From: Leptospira biflexa
GTDB lineage: Bacteria; Spirochaetota; UBA4802; UB4802
Assembly (NCBI GenBank): GCA_020721905.1
Contig: DYLU01000020.1
Span: 1-40,925, forward strand
Length of the DNA: 40,925 nucleotides
Reading direction: 5' to 3'
Under the pieces are notes generated by a model, which was not told where the DNA came from, did no database searches, and saw only the letters and a list, made by a program, of their open reading frames with translations. Within the stretch, counting starts at the first letter, position 1, and the number at the start of each line of letters is the position of its first letter. Made by a program: the position numbers and the translations under genes. Positions 24,594-35,294 of the stretch are shown piece after piece.

Positions 24594-27179
24594 ATGAAAC
24601 TCACGTACACTTTCAAAAAGCGCCATATTGTATATCTATTAATCTTTGCTGCCATACTATATTATTTCATAAAAATACATCCCTTTGGCGCCTACCAGGT
24701 ATATCCTGATAAACTATCGCCCCAAAATGAAGGTGAATACAAATATGACATTCCTCTTGACCCTAAAAGCCCATGGCCAAAATTCAGGGCAAACAGCCTG
24801 CAAAACGGTAGAAGCGCTGTAAAACCAGCATACAGCTATTCACTTCGTCCATGGGTATTTACAACAGGCAAAGGCATATTCAGCTCGCCAGTTGTTGATG
24901 CTGAAGGCACTGTATACATTGGTTCAGCTGACCATTATTTTTACGCCATCAGGCAGAATGGCTCACTTAAATGGAAAATCAAAACAGGGGAAATCATTGA
25001 TTCATCAGCGCTCCTTGATGACAGGGGTTTTGTGTATGTGGGCAGTGGCGACAGTTATGTTTATTGCATCAACAGAGAAACCGGCACCATTGTATGGAAG
25101 AACAAAGCTCACAGCGTTCAGGAAGTGTGGGAACAGTTTAAGATAAAAACATACAACGTGAACTGGTTTGAAGGTAATATTGGCATGCTTCCCGATGGCA
25201 GCATCATTGCCCCAAACGATAACTATCTGGTATATCTGATGGACCGTCAAAACGGAAAAAGGATAACACAATTCCCTGCCAATGAAATGATATGGTCGCT
25301 TCCTGCTATAAACACAAAAACAGGGAAGATGTTTTTCGGCACACAGTTTATGGCTTTCAAGAATGTGTATTGCTATAACTATCGTACACAAAAAGCAGAA
25401 TGGTCAAACGGCGGGCTTGGTTCCAATGCGGCTTCACCACTCCTTACAAACAGCAATGAAAAGGGGATGGTAATTGTTGGCGGTTATGACGGCTACGTCC
25501 GTGCGTATGCGCAGGACAGTGGTAAACAGCTCTGGAAACAGGGCCTTCGTGACCACATCTATGCAAGCCCATCACAGCTTTCAAATGGGCTTATCATCCA
25601 GCCATGCGCTGACGGCACCATATATGCGCTCAATCCGCAAAACGGCAAGGCAGTGTGGGCCTTTGACACATTAGAGCCCATACGATCGTCAGTAGCCATT
25701 GATGGCAATGACATTATATACGTTGGTTCCGGCGAAGGCAGACTTTACTGCCTTAATCCCGATGGCACCCTGCGATGGTCATATCTGTGCATTGATGAAG
25801 ACCGCAATGATTTAAACAGCTCTCCGGCACCGGGGCCACACGGTGTATACATAGGCGGTGAAAACGGCGGCGTCTTCTTTATCCCGTATGATTATCCATT
25901 ACACAATGCAGATAAAGATACAAACTGTTATACTGGCAAAGGTGAGGTTCTTCCTGACCATGGCGCCTTTTTAGTATATACCAGTTCATTTGGCAAGCTG
26001 TTGCCTCAACCACCTTCACACATTGATGCTAACCAGCCACTAGCCTTTACACTTTTTGTACGTAAAGATGGCGATACTATAAAATCGGCAATTGATAGCA
26101 AATCCTTGCACATCGCTGTTACCGGCAATCCCGGATTCAGGGTTGATGTTTCAGCCAATAAACAATTTTTTATTATAACACCACAGGAAACATGGATTGA
26201 CCACAATGGCGGCACAATTACAATAAGCATTACAGGGAATTACATTACCAATATGCATCGCTTTGGTTTAAAATTTTTTGGTGGCTCAAAAGCCGGTTCA
26301 TTTAATATTAAACATACATTTGCGATAGCTCCTTATAAAGGTGTTTTGCCATATACGTATCCCCAGCTCACTGGCAATCCCCAGACAGTGTTTGCATTTA
26401 AACGATTAGCTGCGCCAAACCCAACAATGCTTCCTTCGTGGAATCAGATTGGTTTTGATTCACTGCACTATGTAGGCGGTGTTGTCAGCAAAGCCAGCGG
26501 TGGGCTTGTTGTGTGGGTTGTTGGCGGGAAACTTCAGGATGGCAAAACAGCCATCAATCCTCTACTTGATGTGCGGTATCCATTATATCTTAAATGGGAT
26601 AACGGTTGTGTTACGTTATACAATTATGATGGGTTCAAGATTAATTTTATTGGCTCGTGGGATATGCCCTTCTGTGTGTACCGTCTATCTACAACAGGCA
26701 ATCCCGTAACAGGAACTATCCAACACTCCCCTGCCCTTTGTGCTGTTGCACTTGGCGATGAGATTGAATTTTACGGAAAATTTTTAAAACTTATGGGTAT
26801 GACCCAATTTGATACAGGGCACATGGCGGTGTTTGGCGGTGCAAATATGGATTTACATGCAGGCGGTATTGCCACAATGCCTCAGGGTGCTGGCACAGTA
26901 AGCTTTGAAGCACGTCCAACCTTCATAAAGGCACTATTGAAACAGTCCCGCTTAAAGAAGAATGAGCATGTTTACAGTATCATGGTTGCCGATGCTGAAA
27001 ATGGGAATCCTCTCCCGCTGTATTACACCAGGCGCACCAGAGTTAAATTTGTGAACGACACTGTACAGGAAATTTCCATTGAATTTGACAAAGGCCAGGT
27101 TAAAGGAAAAGTCAAAGCATACTGTATTGTGGACACCTACCCCATAGCCTGGCAATTATTGCAGATGACAGAAGAATGA
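24594..27179 (+). CDS. Membrane-anchored PQQ-like beta-propeller protein with extra C-terminal domain
   Basis: 861 residues. A single hydrophobic segment at about 10-27 (RHIVYLLIFAAILYYFIKI) anchors it, so most lies in the periplasm. Residues about 75-430 form a PQQ/WD-like propeller with repeats GIFSSPVVDAEGTVYIGSAD, IDSSALLDDRGFVYVGSGD, AASPLLTNSNEKGMVIVGG and IRSSVAIDGNDIIYVGSGEG, each with a tryptophan-docking LKWKIKTG- or AVWAFDT-like strand. Such propellers occur in BamB and in quinoprotein-like enzymes, but the PQQ-binding catalytic residues of dehydrogenases are not evident. The last 400 residues (for example HYVGGVVSKASGGLVVWVVG) are beta-rich and I do not recognise them. Starts from its own promoter; divergent from the TetR gene. 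Confidence 0.75.
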   Translation: MKLTYTFKKRHIVYLLIFAAILYYFIKIHPFGAYQVYPDKLSPQNEGEYKYDIPLDPKSPWPKFRANSLQNGRSAVKPAYSYSLRPWVFTTGKGIFSSPVVDAEGTVYIGSADHYFYAIRQNGSLKWKIKTGEIIDSSALLDDRGFVYVGSGDSYVYCINRETGTIVWKNKAHSVQEVWEQFKIKTYNVNWFEGNIGMLPDGSIIAPNDNYLVYLMDRQNGKRITQFPANEMIWSLPAINTKTGKMFFGTQFMAFKNVYCYNYRTQKAEWSNGGLGSNAASPLLTNSNEKGMVIVGGYDGYVRAYAQDSGKQLWKQGLRDHIYASPSQLSNGLIIQPCADGTIYALNPQNGKAVWAFDTLEPIRSSVAIDGNDIIYVGSGEGRLYCLNPDGTLRWSYLCIDEDRNDLNSSPAPGPHGVYIGGENGGVFFIPYDYPLHNADKDTNCYTGKGEVLPDHGAFLVYTSSFGKLLPQPPSHIDANQPLAFTLFVRKDGDTIKSAIDSKSLHIAVTGNPGFRVDVSANKQFFIITPQETWIDHNGGTITISITGNYITNMHRFGLKFFGGSKAGSFNIKHTFAIAPYKGVLPYTYPQLTGNPQTVFAFKRLAAPNPTMLPSWNQIGFDSLHYVGGVVSKASGGLVVWVVGGKLQDGKTAINPLLDVRYPLYLKWDNGCVTLYNYDGFKINFIGSWDMPFCVYRLSTTGNPVTGTIQHSPALCAVALGDEIEFYGKFLKLMGMTQFDTGHMAVFGGANMDLHAGGIATMPQGAGTVSFEARPTFIKALLKQSRLKKNEHVYSIMVADAENGNPLPLYYTRRTRVKFVNDTVQEISIEFDKGQVKGKVKAYCIVDTYPIAWQLLQMTEE

Positions 27180-27331
27180 TGTATTGCAGTTACATTGTTT
27201 TATCATCATTCATTTTTTGATTTGACGTTATCTGCCATTAATACTACTATACCACATTGTGTTTGGCCTTACCATATACACGTATTGATTTACCAAACAC
27301 AAACCATCACAATGACAGAAAGGAAACATGT

Positions 27332-29965
27332 ATGAACTGGTATACGATGCCTGTTGAAGATGTTGTTACTTCCTTAAAAACATCATATAAAGGAATTACA
27401 CAGGAAGAAGCACAATCCCGCCTTAAAGTGTATGGCTTCAATGAACTGAAAGAAAAAAAGAAAATAACGCCGCTCATGATGCTCTTACACCAATTCACAG
27501 ATTTTATGATACTGGTATTAATAGCAGCGGCTTTGCTTTCAGGGTTTCTGGGCGAGCTTTCTGACACTATAGCCATTATAGTTATTTTAGTGCTCAATGC
27601 TATTATAGGTTTTGTGCAGGAATACCGTGCTGAAAAGGCTATGGAAGCATTGAAGAAAATGTCAGCCCCCATGGCAACCGTCATTCGTGATGGGAAACCT
27701 GTGAATATCCATACCCGCGAAATCATTCCCGGGGATATCGTCCTGCTGGAAGCAGGGAAGATAATCCCTGCTGATTTGCGGCTCATTGAAGCTGCCCAGC
27801 TAAAAATTGAAGAAGCAGCATTAACGGGCGAATCAGTTCCTGTTGAAAAACAAATACAGCCAATTAATGAAGAAAATCTCCCACTGGGCGACCGAAAAAA
27901 CATGGCATATAACGGCACAATTGTGACATATGGAAGAGGAAGTGGAATAGCTGTTGCAACAGGCATGAATACTGAACTGGGCAAAATTGCAACAATGCTG
28001 CAGGAAGAAGAAGAGGTAAAAACGCCATTACAAAAGCGTTTAGCAGTATTTGGCAAAAAACTTTCTATAGCAGTTCTGGTTATCTGTGCAGTTATTTTTG
28101 TGATTGGACTTTTACGTGGTGAAGAACCACTCACCATGTTACTCACCGCAATCTCTCTGGCTGTTGCAGCAATACCCGAAGCACTGCCTGCAGTAATCAC
28201 CATTTCACTGGCTCTGGGCGCCCGAAAGATGGTAAATCAAAACGCCCTTATACGCAAACTTCCCGCTGTAGAAACATTGGGTTCGGTAACATACATCTGT
28301 TCAGACAAGACGGGTACGCTTACACAAAACAGGATGACTGTTGAAACTATTTTTCTTAATAACACATTATTTACGGCAACTCAGCCGCTTCAGGACAAGC
28401 ACAGTAAAAGTACGCTGTTATTTTTCTTTGCCCTGGCTCTTAATAATGATGCCATACGTGATGCATCCGGCTCACTGTTAGGTGACCCAACAGAAACAGC
28501 GCTGTATAACTATGCTTTTGCCAATTCATTTGATAAAGCTTTGCTGATTCAAACGCTACCCCGTGAAGCCGAAATACCTTTTGATTCTGAAAGAAAGTGT
28601 ATGACCACTATTCATAAAAACACAAACCATGAAATAACCCAATCGCCATATATAGTATTCACCAAAGGAGCTATTGATACCATCATTGATATAAGCAACA
28701 CCATCATGATTAATTCAGAGATAGTTCCCATCAACAAAGATGTAATTTTAAAAGCAGCCGAACAACTCTCTGGGCAGGGATTACGGGTACTGGGTATAGC
28801 AGTTAAATTTTTAAATGAACTTCCCCAAAACTTATCACCGGAAACTATCGAAACAGATCTTACCTTCATAGGTCTTGCTGGCATGATTGACCCTCCCCGG
28901 CAGGAAGCACAACAGGCTGTGTCTGAATGTAAATCAGCAGGTATCAAGCCGGTTATGATTACAGGCGACCATCCGCTGACAGCAAAAGCCATAGCAGAGC
29001 GACTTGGCATTATTGATGAAAACCGCCCCTATATTATAACAGGCAAAGAATTGCAGCAGCTGTCGCTTGAAGAATTTGAACAAAAAGTTGAATACATCAG
29101 TGTGTATGCAAGGGTTGCCCCTGAGCAAAAGCTGAAGATTGTAAAAGCATTGCAGGATAAAGGTCAATTTATTGCCATGACTGGCGACGGTGTCAATGAT
29201 GCACCTGCTTTAAAGCGGGCAGATATTGGTGTTGCCATGGGGATAACAGGAACTGATGTATCAAAGCAGGCGGCACACATGATTTTGCTTGATGACAATT
29301 TTGCAACCATTGTGAAAGCAATCAAAGAAGGAAGGAAAATCTTTGACAATATCCGAAAATTTATAAAATATACCATGACCAGCAATTCAGGTGAAATATG
29401 GACAATATTTTTAGCTCCGTTTTTTGACTTACCCATTCCGTTGCTTCCTATACATATTTTATGGATAAATCTTGTCACCGATGGTCTGCCCGGTCTTGCA
29501 CTTGCGTCTGAACCTGAAGAAAAGGGAATTATGCAGCACCCGCCACGACATCCACAGGAAAGCATTTTTGCTCATGGCCTTGGAGCTCACATCATATGGG
29601 TGGGACTGCTCATGGGAACTGTTTCTATTATTACGCAAGCACTTTCCATCACATTATGGAATGCTCACTGGCAAACCATGGTATTTACAGTGCTGTGTTT
29701 AAGCCAGATGGGGCATGTGCTGGCAATACGCTCGGAAAAAGAGTCTTTATTTACACGTGGTCTTTTCTCAAACAAACCGCTGCTGGGAGCTTTTGTACTT
29801 ACATTTGTGCTTCAAATGGCAACCATATACGTTCCCTACCTCAGTGGGATTTTTAAAACGCATCCATTAACTTTTGAGGAACTAAGCATAACAATAATAT
29901 TATCGTCAGTGGTATTTATTGCCGTTGAAATTGAAAAATTTTTTAAACGCAGGTTTGCATTGTAA
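27332..29965 (+). CDS. P-type (type IIA) Ca2+-transporting ATPase
   Basis: 877 residues, normal for bacterial SERCA/PMR1-like pumps. N-terminal cation ATPase domain ([21 protein letters not shown]), A-domain [16 protein letters not shown]4 [14 protein letters not shown], phosphorylation site [13 protein letters not shown] (D325), nucleotide-binding region FTKGAIDTI, hinge [12 protein letters not shown] and [18 protein letters not shown]5 [11 protein letters not shown] and M6 [13 protein letters not shown], plus the C-terminal cation domain. M4 and M6 residues fit Ca2+ export better than Na+/K+. The frame is open from 27257, but GAAAGGAAA before ATG 27332 and the family N-terminus [11 protein letters not shown] set the start. 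A related substrate such as Mn2+ cannot be ruled out. Confidence 0.92.
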   Translation: MNWYTMPVEDVVTSLKTSYKGITQEEAQSRLKVYGFNELKEKKKITPLMMLLHQFTDFMILVLIAAALLSGFLGELSDTIAIIVILVLNAIIGFVQEYRAEKAMEALKKMSAPMATVIRDGKPVNIHTREIIPGDIVLLEAGKIIPADLRLIEAAQLKIEEAALTGESVPVEKQIQPINEENLPLGDRKNMAYNGTIVTYGRGSGIAVATGMNTELGKIATMLQEEEEVKTPLQKRLAVFGKKLSIAVLVICAVIFVIGLLRGEEPLTMLLTAISLAVAAIPEALPAVITISLALGARKMVNQNALIRKLPAVETLGSVTYICSDKTGTLTQNRMTVETIFLNNTLFTATQPLQDKHSKSTLLFFFALALNNDAIRDASGSLLGDPTETALYNYAFANSFDKALLIQTLPREAEIPFDSERKCMTTIHKNTNHEITQSPYIVFTKGAIDTIIDISNTIMINSEIVPINKDVILKAAEQLSGQGLRVLGIAVKFLNELPQNLSPETIETDLTFIGLAGMIDPPRQEAQQAVSECKSAGIKPVMITGDHPLTAKAIAERLGIIDENRPYIITGKELQQLSLEEFEQKVEYISVYARVAPEQKLKIVKALQDKGQFIAMTGDGVNDAPALKRADIGVAMGITGTDVSKQAAHMILLDDNFATIVKAIKEGRKIFDNIRKFIKYTMTSNSGEIWTIFLAPFFDLPIPLLPIHILWINLVTDGLPGLALASEPEEKGIMQHPPRHPQESIFAHGLGAHIIWVGLLMGTVSIITQALSITLWNAHWQTMVFTVLCLSQMGHVLAIRSEKESLFTRGLFSNKPLLGAFVLTFVLQMATIYVPYLSGIFKTHPLTFEELSITIILSSVVFIAVEIEKFFKRRFAL

Positions 29966-30038
29966 CCATAATAAACACTGAATTTTTTAGTGCGATAGTA
30001 ACCGGGCATAAAAATAGCATGGGCAATCAAAGTATCTT

Positions 30039-30689
30039 TTAAATCATTGCCATGTAGTATGCATACTTGATAAAACCAACATGGCTGGTGATGCCCAATT
30101 TTGCCATGATGTTTGATTTGTGGTTCCGAACAGTTTTTTCGCTGATTCCAAGCATGGCAGCAATGTCTTTTGTTGAATACTCTTTTGCAATAAGCTGCAA
30201 AACTTCCTTTTCCCGCTTTGAAAGAGCACATAGTCTTTTTGAGGTTTTATTTTTCACCATAATATCTTCAAGGACTTCATCAGACAGCAGTGGTGCATAA
30301 AAACTATTATGAACCATAACATGAAATATAGCAGCCACCAGATGCGATATTGCAATGGATTTAGACAAAAAAGCCGATGCACCTACTGCCAGTGCATTGA
30401 AAGCAAGCAAGTCATTAAAATAACCTGAAAGAATGATTATTTTTACAGCCGGCATTACTTTTAATATATTTTTACTGGCTTCAATTCCATTTTCATTCTT
30501 AAGCCGCACATCAACAATCAAAACATCAGGTTTTGTTGCTTTGATATTTTCAATAGATGATGATATATTTTCAGCTGTGCCAACAACATTTATGTTATCA
30601 ATTAGCTCAAGGCTCTGAGCCAGTGTATCCCGCACAAGGTTTTCATCTTCTATAATAAAAACCTTTATAAACTCTGATACAATAGCCAT
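30039..30689 (-). CDS. NarL/LuxR-type response regulator
   Basis: 216 residues. The receiver domain at 7-125 has the acidic pair FIIEDE (E14, D15), the phosphorylation site DVLIVDVRL (D60), ILSGYFND and the conserved Lys in FLSKS. The C-terminal LuxR helix-turn-helix at about 150-210 carries LSKREKEVLQLIAKEYSTKDIAAML and SEKTVRNHKSNIMAKLG. It binds DNA when phosphorylated. No histidine kinase lies in the window, so the partner is elsewhere. It is convergent with the ATPase gene. The non-coding region upstream (30690-31057) holds two direct repeats that could be its site. Confidence 0.92.
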   Translation of the reverse strand: MAIVSEFIKVFIIEDENLVRDTLAQSLELIDNINVVGTAENISSSIENIKATKPDVLIVDVRLKNENGIEASKNILKVMPAVKIIILSGYFNDLLAFNALAVGASAFLSKSIAISHLVAAIFHVMVHNSFYAPLLSDEVLEDIMVKNKTSKRLCALSKREKEVLQLIAKEYSTKDIAAMLGISEKTVRNHKSNIMAKLGITSHVGFIKYAYYMAMI

Positions 30690-31057
30690 ATGTTTAATCC
30701 ATTTTTTATATATTGCATTTTATTATACATCATCTCCTGTTTTAGTCAATAGGCAAATGTCCTAATAAATAGGCATTTTTCGCTAAAATAATTATTTTTA
30801 TTCTCCCTCATTATTTATTTTTATATAATTTTTTTATCCTGTTACGATTACTGCTTATATTAGTAATCAAGACACAGTACATTACCCCTTACCGATAAAT
30901 AGTGTTAACAGGTTTTTGGGATTATATATTTATGTAGAAAGCTTACTATAAGCTGGTACAATGGTACACTAACAGTATTTTTATACTTCCAGACGTTAAA
31001 CTTTATAATACTGACATAAAATTTTCATTTCATATAAGTCATATAAGGGTATCTGCC
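30690..31057. other. Divergent AT-rich intergenic region with direct repeats
   Basis: 368 bases between the response regulator (-) and MFS gene (+). AATAGGCA occurs at 30748-30755 and 30768-30775, exactly 20 bases apart (about two helical turns), 60-90 bases upstream of the regulator start. No gene is seen; the rest is plain AT-rich sequence. Confidence 0.4.
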
Positions 31058-32437
31058 ATGGATAAAGTCAGTTTTGCAACCAGAAACACAGCATTAGCTG
31101 TTACCACTTTGGGCTCATTTCTTACATCATTTATGGGTTCATCTATTAATGTTGCTCTCCCTGTTATAGGGAAAGAATTTGCCATTGATGCAATTGTATT
31201 AAGCTGGATTGCAACATCTTACCTTTTATCTGCAGCCATGTTTCTGGTACCTTTTGGCCGAATAGCTGATATCTACGGCAGGAAGAAAATCTTTACCTAT
31301 GGCATCATTCTCTATACTTTTTCATCATTTCTCACAGCTATCGCACCATCTGCCTTTATACTCATTGTATTTAGAGTACTTCAGGGGATAAGCGGTGCAA
31401 TGATATTCAGTACCGGATCTGCCATGCTCATATCAGTATTCCCTCAAAAACAGCGTGGCCGGGTTCTGGGTATTAATGTATCAGCGGTTTATATGGGTCT
31501 TTCAACAGGACCTTTTTTAGGCGGCATTTTAACACAACATGCAGGTTGGCGCAGCATATTTGCACTAAGTGTTGTATTGGGGATAGCGATAGTTATATTA
31601 ATGTATTCTAAACTGGAAGGCGAATGGGTTGAAGCTCGCGGTGAAACGTTTGATTTTACCGGATCGCTCATCTATGCAGCTGCTTTAACCATGTTACTGT
31701 TTGGTTTTTCATCGCTTCCCTCAGTATTTGGAATAATTATGATAGCAGGAAGCATTGGTTGCATTCTACTTTTTATAAAATGGGAGATGAACACCAGACA
31801 CCCTGTTCTTGACATGAATCTTTTCAGAAATAATACTGTTTTTACATTTTCCAACGTAGCAGCGTTAATTAATTACAGTGCAACATTTGCTGTAACATTC
31901 ATTGTAAGTCTTTATCTGCAATACATGAAAGCTTTAAGCCCGCAAAGTGCAGGGATTGTCCTTATTTCCCAGCCTGTTACCATGGCTTTATTTTCACCTC
32001 TTGCAGGCAGAATGTCAGATAAAATTCAGCCTCAGGTTATTGCTTCTTTTGGTATGGCAGTTACCACAATTGGGCTTTTGCTATTAACATTTTTACATGC
32101 GCACACATCGCTTTTATTCATTATTACCTGCTTAATTTTCATAGGTTTTGGCATAGCACTTTTTTCTTCACCAAATACCAATGCTGTCATGAGTTCGGTT
32201 CCTAAAAAATATTACGGGGTTGCTTCCGGTACGCTGGGAACAATGCGGCTAACCGGGCAGGCTTTCAGCATGGGCATTGTTACATTAATTTTAGCATTAC
32301 ATATGGGAAGAGTTCAGATAACTCCATTGTACTTTGACAGGTTCCTGCAAAGTTCAAAATCAGCATTTGTTATATTCACATTACTGTGCTTTGCAGGTAT
32401 ATTTGCTTCGTTGGCACGGGGTAAATTACATAGATAG
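31058..32437 (+). CDS. MFS drug exporter (EmrB/QacA, DHA2 family)
   Basis: 459 residues, about 14 hydrophobic helices. Family marks are FLTSFMGSSINVALPVIGKEF in helix 1, SWIATSYLLSAAMFLVPFGRIADIYGRKKIF (motif A, residues 64-80), RVLQGISGAMIFSTG, and YMGLSTGPFLGGILTQHAGW (motif C), followed by RSIF. DHA2 exporters use the proton gradient to expel hydrophobic compounds; substrate unknown. The start ATG 31058 gives the whole first helix. Divergent from the response regulator. A bidirectional terminator separates it from the convergent thiolase gene. Confidence 0.9.
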   Translation: MDKVSFATRNTALAVTTLGSFLTSFMGSSINVALPVIGKEFAIDAIVLSWIATSYLLSAAMFLVPFGRIADIYGRKKIFTYGIILYTFSSFLTAIAPSAFILIVFRVLQGISGAMIFSTGSAMLISVFPQKQRGRVLGINVSAVYMGLSTGPFLGGILTQHAGWRSIFALSVVLGIAIVILMYSKLEGEWVEARGETFDFTGSLIYAAALTMLLFGFSSLPSVFGIIMIAGSIGCILLFIKWEMNTRHPVLDMNLFRNNTVFTFSNVAALINYSATFAVTFIVSLYLQYMKALSPQSAGIVLISQPVTMALFSPLAGRMSDKIQPQVIASFGMAVTTIGLLLLTFLHAHTSLLFIITCLIFIGFGIALFSSPNTNAVMSSVPKKYYGVASGTLGTMRLTGQAFSMGIVTLILALHMGRVQITPLYFDRFLQSSKSAFVIFTLLCFAGIFASLARGKLHR

Positions 32438-32452
32438 TTATTATAATATAAA

Positions 32453-32480
32453 AAAAGGGAGCACTATGGCCCCCTTTTCT
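32453..32480. terminator. Bidirectional terminator between MFS and thiolase genes
   Basis: AAAGGGAGC (32454-32462), loop ACTATG, GCCCCCTTT (32469-32477), one A-C mismatch, with an A run on the left and TTTT on the right. It lies between convergent genes. Confidence 0.7.
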
Positions 32481-32502
32481 ATATTATAACTATCACCAGT
32501 TA

Positions 32503-33678
32503 CTATCGTTCAACCGTTACTGCATGTCCCTGACCACCACCAATGCACAGTGTTGCTATACCTTTTTTTGCATTTCGCTTTATCATTTCATAAATCAATG
32601 TAGTGAGTATACGTGCACCACTTGCTCCAATTGGATGCCCTATTGCAATAGCACCACCGTTCACATTAACTTTTGAAGTATCCCAACCCAATTCTTTATT
32701 AACCACAACAGCCTGTGCAGCAAACGCTTCATTTGCTTCTATTAAATCTAAATCCTGAACTTTCCAGCCAGCTTTTTGCAGTGCTTTTTTGCTTGCAGGT
32801 ATCGGGCCTGTACCCATAATTGCCGGATCCACTGCAGCTGAAGCATATGATACAATACGACATAGTGGAGTTATCCCCAGTTCCTTTGCTTTATCAGCCG
32901 ACATGACAACCGCTGCCGCTGCACCATCGTTTATACCCGATGCATTGCCTGCTGTCACAACACCATCCTTCTTAAACGCTGGTTTTAATTTTGTCAGTGC
33001 ATCCATGGTTGTACCAAAGCGGGGATGTTCGTCGGTATCAAAAACAACATCTCCCTTTTTGCCTTTAATTATAACAGGAACTATCTCGTCTTTAAATCTT
33101 CCTGATTTTATTGCAGCTTCAGCCTTTTGCTGACTCCCCAGAGCAAATTCATCAAGTTCTTCCCGGGTTAGTTTCCAGCGTTCAGCCACATTTTCAGCCG
33201 TTATACCCATGTGATATTGATTAAACGCATCCCATAGCCCATCTTTAATCATAATGTCTATTAATGCTCCATCATTCATGCGGTATCCCCAGCGTGCCTT
33301 CTGAAGAACAAAAGGGGCTGCACTCATATTTTCAATACCACCAGCAACAATGATTTCGGCATCACCTGCTTTTATTATCTGAGCTGCTAAACTTATAGAG
33401 CGTAATCCTGATGCACACACCTTATTTATTGTCATTGCCGGAACTTCCTGCGGAATACCTGAATAAATCAAAACCTGCCGTGCAGTATTCTGTCCCAACC
33501 CTGCTTGCAAAACATTCCCTAAAATAACATTTTCAACCTGCCCAGGAGTAATCCCAGCCCGTTTTATGGCTTCCTTAACAACTATTACTCCCAATTCCAC
33601 AGCGGTCACGTCTTTCAGGGCACCCCCAAACGTACCAACAGGAGTACGAACTATTGATGCTATAACCACATCCTTCAT
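32503..33678 (-). CDS. Acetyl-CoA C-acetyltransferase (thiolase)
   Basis: 391 residues, normal length. Catalytic Cys88 in [23 protein letters not shown], His348 in [16 protein letters not shown], and Cys378 in [11 protein letters not shown]. Condenses two acetyl-CoA or cleaves acetoacetyl-CoA; used in fatty acid or polyhydroxybutyrate metabolism. It belongs to the biosynthetic/AtoB-type group ([15 protein letters not shown] start). The frame opens at 33711, but GAGAGG before the ATG at 33678 and the family start [15 protein letters not shown] fix it. No other fatty-acid gene is adjacent. A TGAGT-ACTCA inverted repeat lies 200 bases upstream. The stop lies within a copy of the GCGATAG-like word (ACGATAGTAACTGG). 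Confidence 0.93.
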   Translation of the reverse strand: MKDVVIASIVRTPVGTFGGALKDVTAVELGVIVVKEAIKRAGITPGQVENVILGNVLQAGLGQNTARQVLIYSGIPQEVPAMTINKVCASGLRSISLAAQIIKAGDAEIIVAGGIENMSAAPFVLQKARWGYRMNDGALIDIMIKDGLWDAFNQYHMGITAENVAERWKLTREELDEFALGSQQKAEAAIKSGRFKDEIVPVIIKGKKGDVVFDTDEHPRFGTTMDALTKLKPAFKKDGVVTAGNASGINDGAAAAVVMSADKAKELGITPLCRIVSYASAAVDPAIMGTGPIPASKKALQKAGWKVQDLDLIEANEAFAAQAVVVNKELGWDTSKVNVNGGAIAIGHPIGASGARILTTLIYEMIKRNAKKGIATLCIGGGQGHAVTVER

Positions 33679-33852
33679 AAAGACCTCTCTTATAATAATA
33701 TATTCATACAAATTAGCATATTAAAGATAAATCAACATCTCTATATGTGACAATCGTAGTAAACCATTTTACACTTGTAAAGAAAAATTATTTTTATTAA
33801 CAAAATTGCAAGAGCATTCTTCAAGAATAAAGGTCAAAAAAAATATTTTTTG

Positions 33853-33892
33853 TTGACATATATTTTATACTGTAATAATGAGTTAGTACTCA
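33853..33892 (+). promoter_or_regulatory. Promoter with TGAGT-N4-ACTCA operator
   Basis: TTGACA at 33853-33858, with AT-rich -10 candidates around 33873-33879 (TAATAAT). The perfect inverted repeat TGAGT-TAGT-ACTCA follows at 33879-33892, covering the likely start point. It faces the gene at 34011 and could also serve the thiolase gene on the other side. The pattern is of the kind bound by TetR-family fatty-acid regulators. The rest of 33679-34010 shows nothing I can support. Confidence 0.5.
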
Positions 33893-34010
33893 CTCTTAGT
33901 TATGCGTTGATATCGTTATAGCTATTTTTATCAGGTTTGGTTACATATTTAATGGATTTTAAAGCAATACAACATAAACAATATGTGATTATATAAAAGG
34001 AGCTATCGCC

Positions 34011-35147
34011 ATGATAAAAAAAACAATTATAACAACTATTGTGTATGTTCTTTCAGTCTTTATTCTTGCTCTTGCCCTTATTATAGGCTGGTGGTTTGTT
34101 CGTCCCAATACATCCCGGGTTGATCCTTCTCTTAATTTAGAAATATGGGAAGCAGTCAACGATGGGATGCACAATTCTAATACTGATATGACATATTTTA
34201 ACAATTACTTTTACCTTGTTCATGCTTCTTCTCCCTATCATTTTGCAACTCCGGAGTGCAAGCTTATAGTATTGCGTTCTAAGGATTGTAAACAGTGGGA
34301 AAAGCTTTTCACGATTCAAATACCCGGTGAGGACATTCGCGATCCTAAGTTTTTGGTCATTGGCAATACATTAATACTGTTTGTCCTTAAAAGCATTGAA
34401 TTTACTGCTGAACCCTATTCAACAGCCTATTTAATTTCAAATGACGGCAGGAAATGGAGCCCGTTACAGGAGATAGCACATAAAGGGTGGCTTTTCTGGA
34501 GGCCAAAGACTTTTGATGGGAAGCGGTGGTATGTTCCTGCCTACTGGCATGAGCATGGGAAATCAATGCTTTTTACATCAACTGATGGCATAAACTGGGA
34601 GCCTGTCTCTTTAATCTATGAAGGTGATCGCAATGACGAAACCGCAATTGAATTTTTGCCTGACGGAACCATGATAAGCACCCAGCGGCTGGAATATACA
34701 GACTCGTGGTTAGGCGATAGCCGTGCATGCACCGGCATACGGATGGCAAAACCTCCCTATACACAGTGGACGGGCATAAAGGACTACAGCACCCGCCTGG
34801 ATGGTCCGGCACTCTTTTCATTCAATGGGAAGATATATGCAATTGGCAGAAGAAATCCCTATACACCGGGACTGCTCAACAAATATGGCAGCATACTGGC
34901 AAAAAAGCGCACATCCCTGTGGCTTGTAACACCTGAAAAGCTTGTATGGCTTTCAGATGTTCCCAGTGCCGGCGATACCACTTATGCAGGGTATGTGATA
35001 CGTGGCAATACCATAATTTTTAGCTATTACACCAGTGATATACATCACGATTATCCATGGATAGTGGGCATGATAAAGCAAAGCCCCATCATGATGGGCA
35101 AACTTGATCTTAAATTACTTGAACAACTGGCAAACACCAAACATTGA
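34011..35147 (+). CDS. Membrane-anchored sialidase/BNR-like beta-propeller protein
   Basis: 378 residues. The N-terminal hydrophobic anchor is about 4-28 (TIITTIVYVLSVFILALALIIGWW). The rest lies outside the cytoplasm and has repeated Asp-box-like strands: LVHASSPYHF, IVLRSKDCKQWEKLF, AYLISNDGRKWSPLQ, MLFTSTDGINWEPV, EFLPDGTMIST and WLVTPEKLVWLSD. The S-x-D-G-x-x-W motifs are typical of BNR/sialidase-fold propellers, which include glycosidases. Specific catalytic residues cannot be assigned. AAAGGAG lies upstream of ATG 34011. The Omp85-like gene follows after 147 bases, so they may share a transcript. Function unknown. Confidence 0.7.
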   Translation: MIKKTIITTIVYVLSVFILALALIIGWWFVRPNTSRVDPSLNLEIWEAVNDGMHNSNTDMTYFNNYFYLVHASSPYHFATPECKLIVLRSKDCKQWEKLFTIQIPGEDIRDPKFLVIGNTLILFVLKSIEFTAEPYSTAYLISNDGRKWSPLQEIAHKGWLFWRPKTFDGKRWYVPAYWHEHGKSMLFTSTDGINWEPVSLIYEGDRNDETAIEFLPDGTMISTQRLEYTDSWLGDSRACTGIRMAKPPYTQWTGIKDYSTRLDGPALFSFNGKIYAIGRRNPYTPGLLNKYGSILAKKRTSLWLVTPEKLVWLSDVPSAGDTTYAGYVIRGNTIIFSYYTSDIHHDYPWIVGMIKQSPIMMGKLDLKLLEQLANTKH

Positions 35148-35294
35148 TATCGCCGTATGAATCGTTTACATATAATGAAAAGCACTTCCATGTTGACAGA
35201 ATTGACAGGGATGTGTATTATCAGCTTTTCCATTCCGTAAATTTAAGCTTTGTATCAGGCTTGTATAACATTTTATTGTATTACTGGAGGCACT

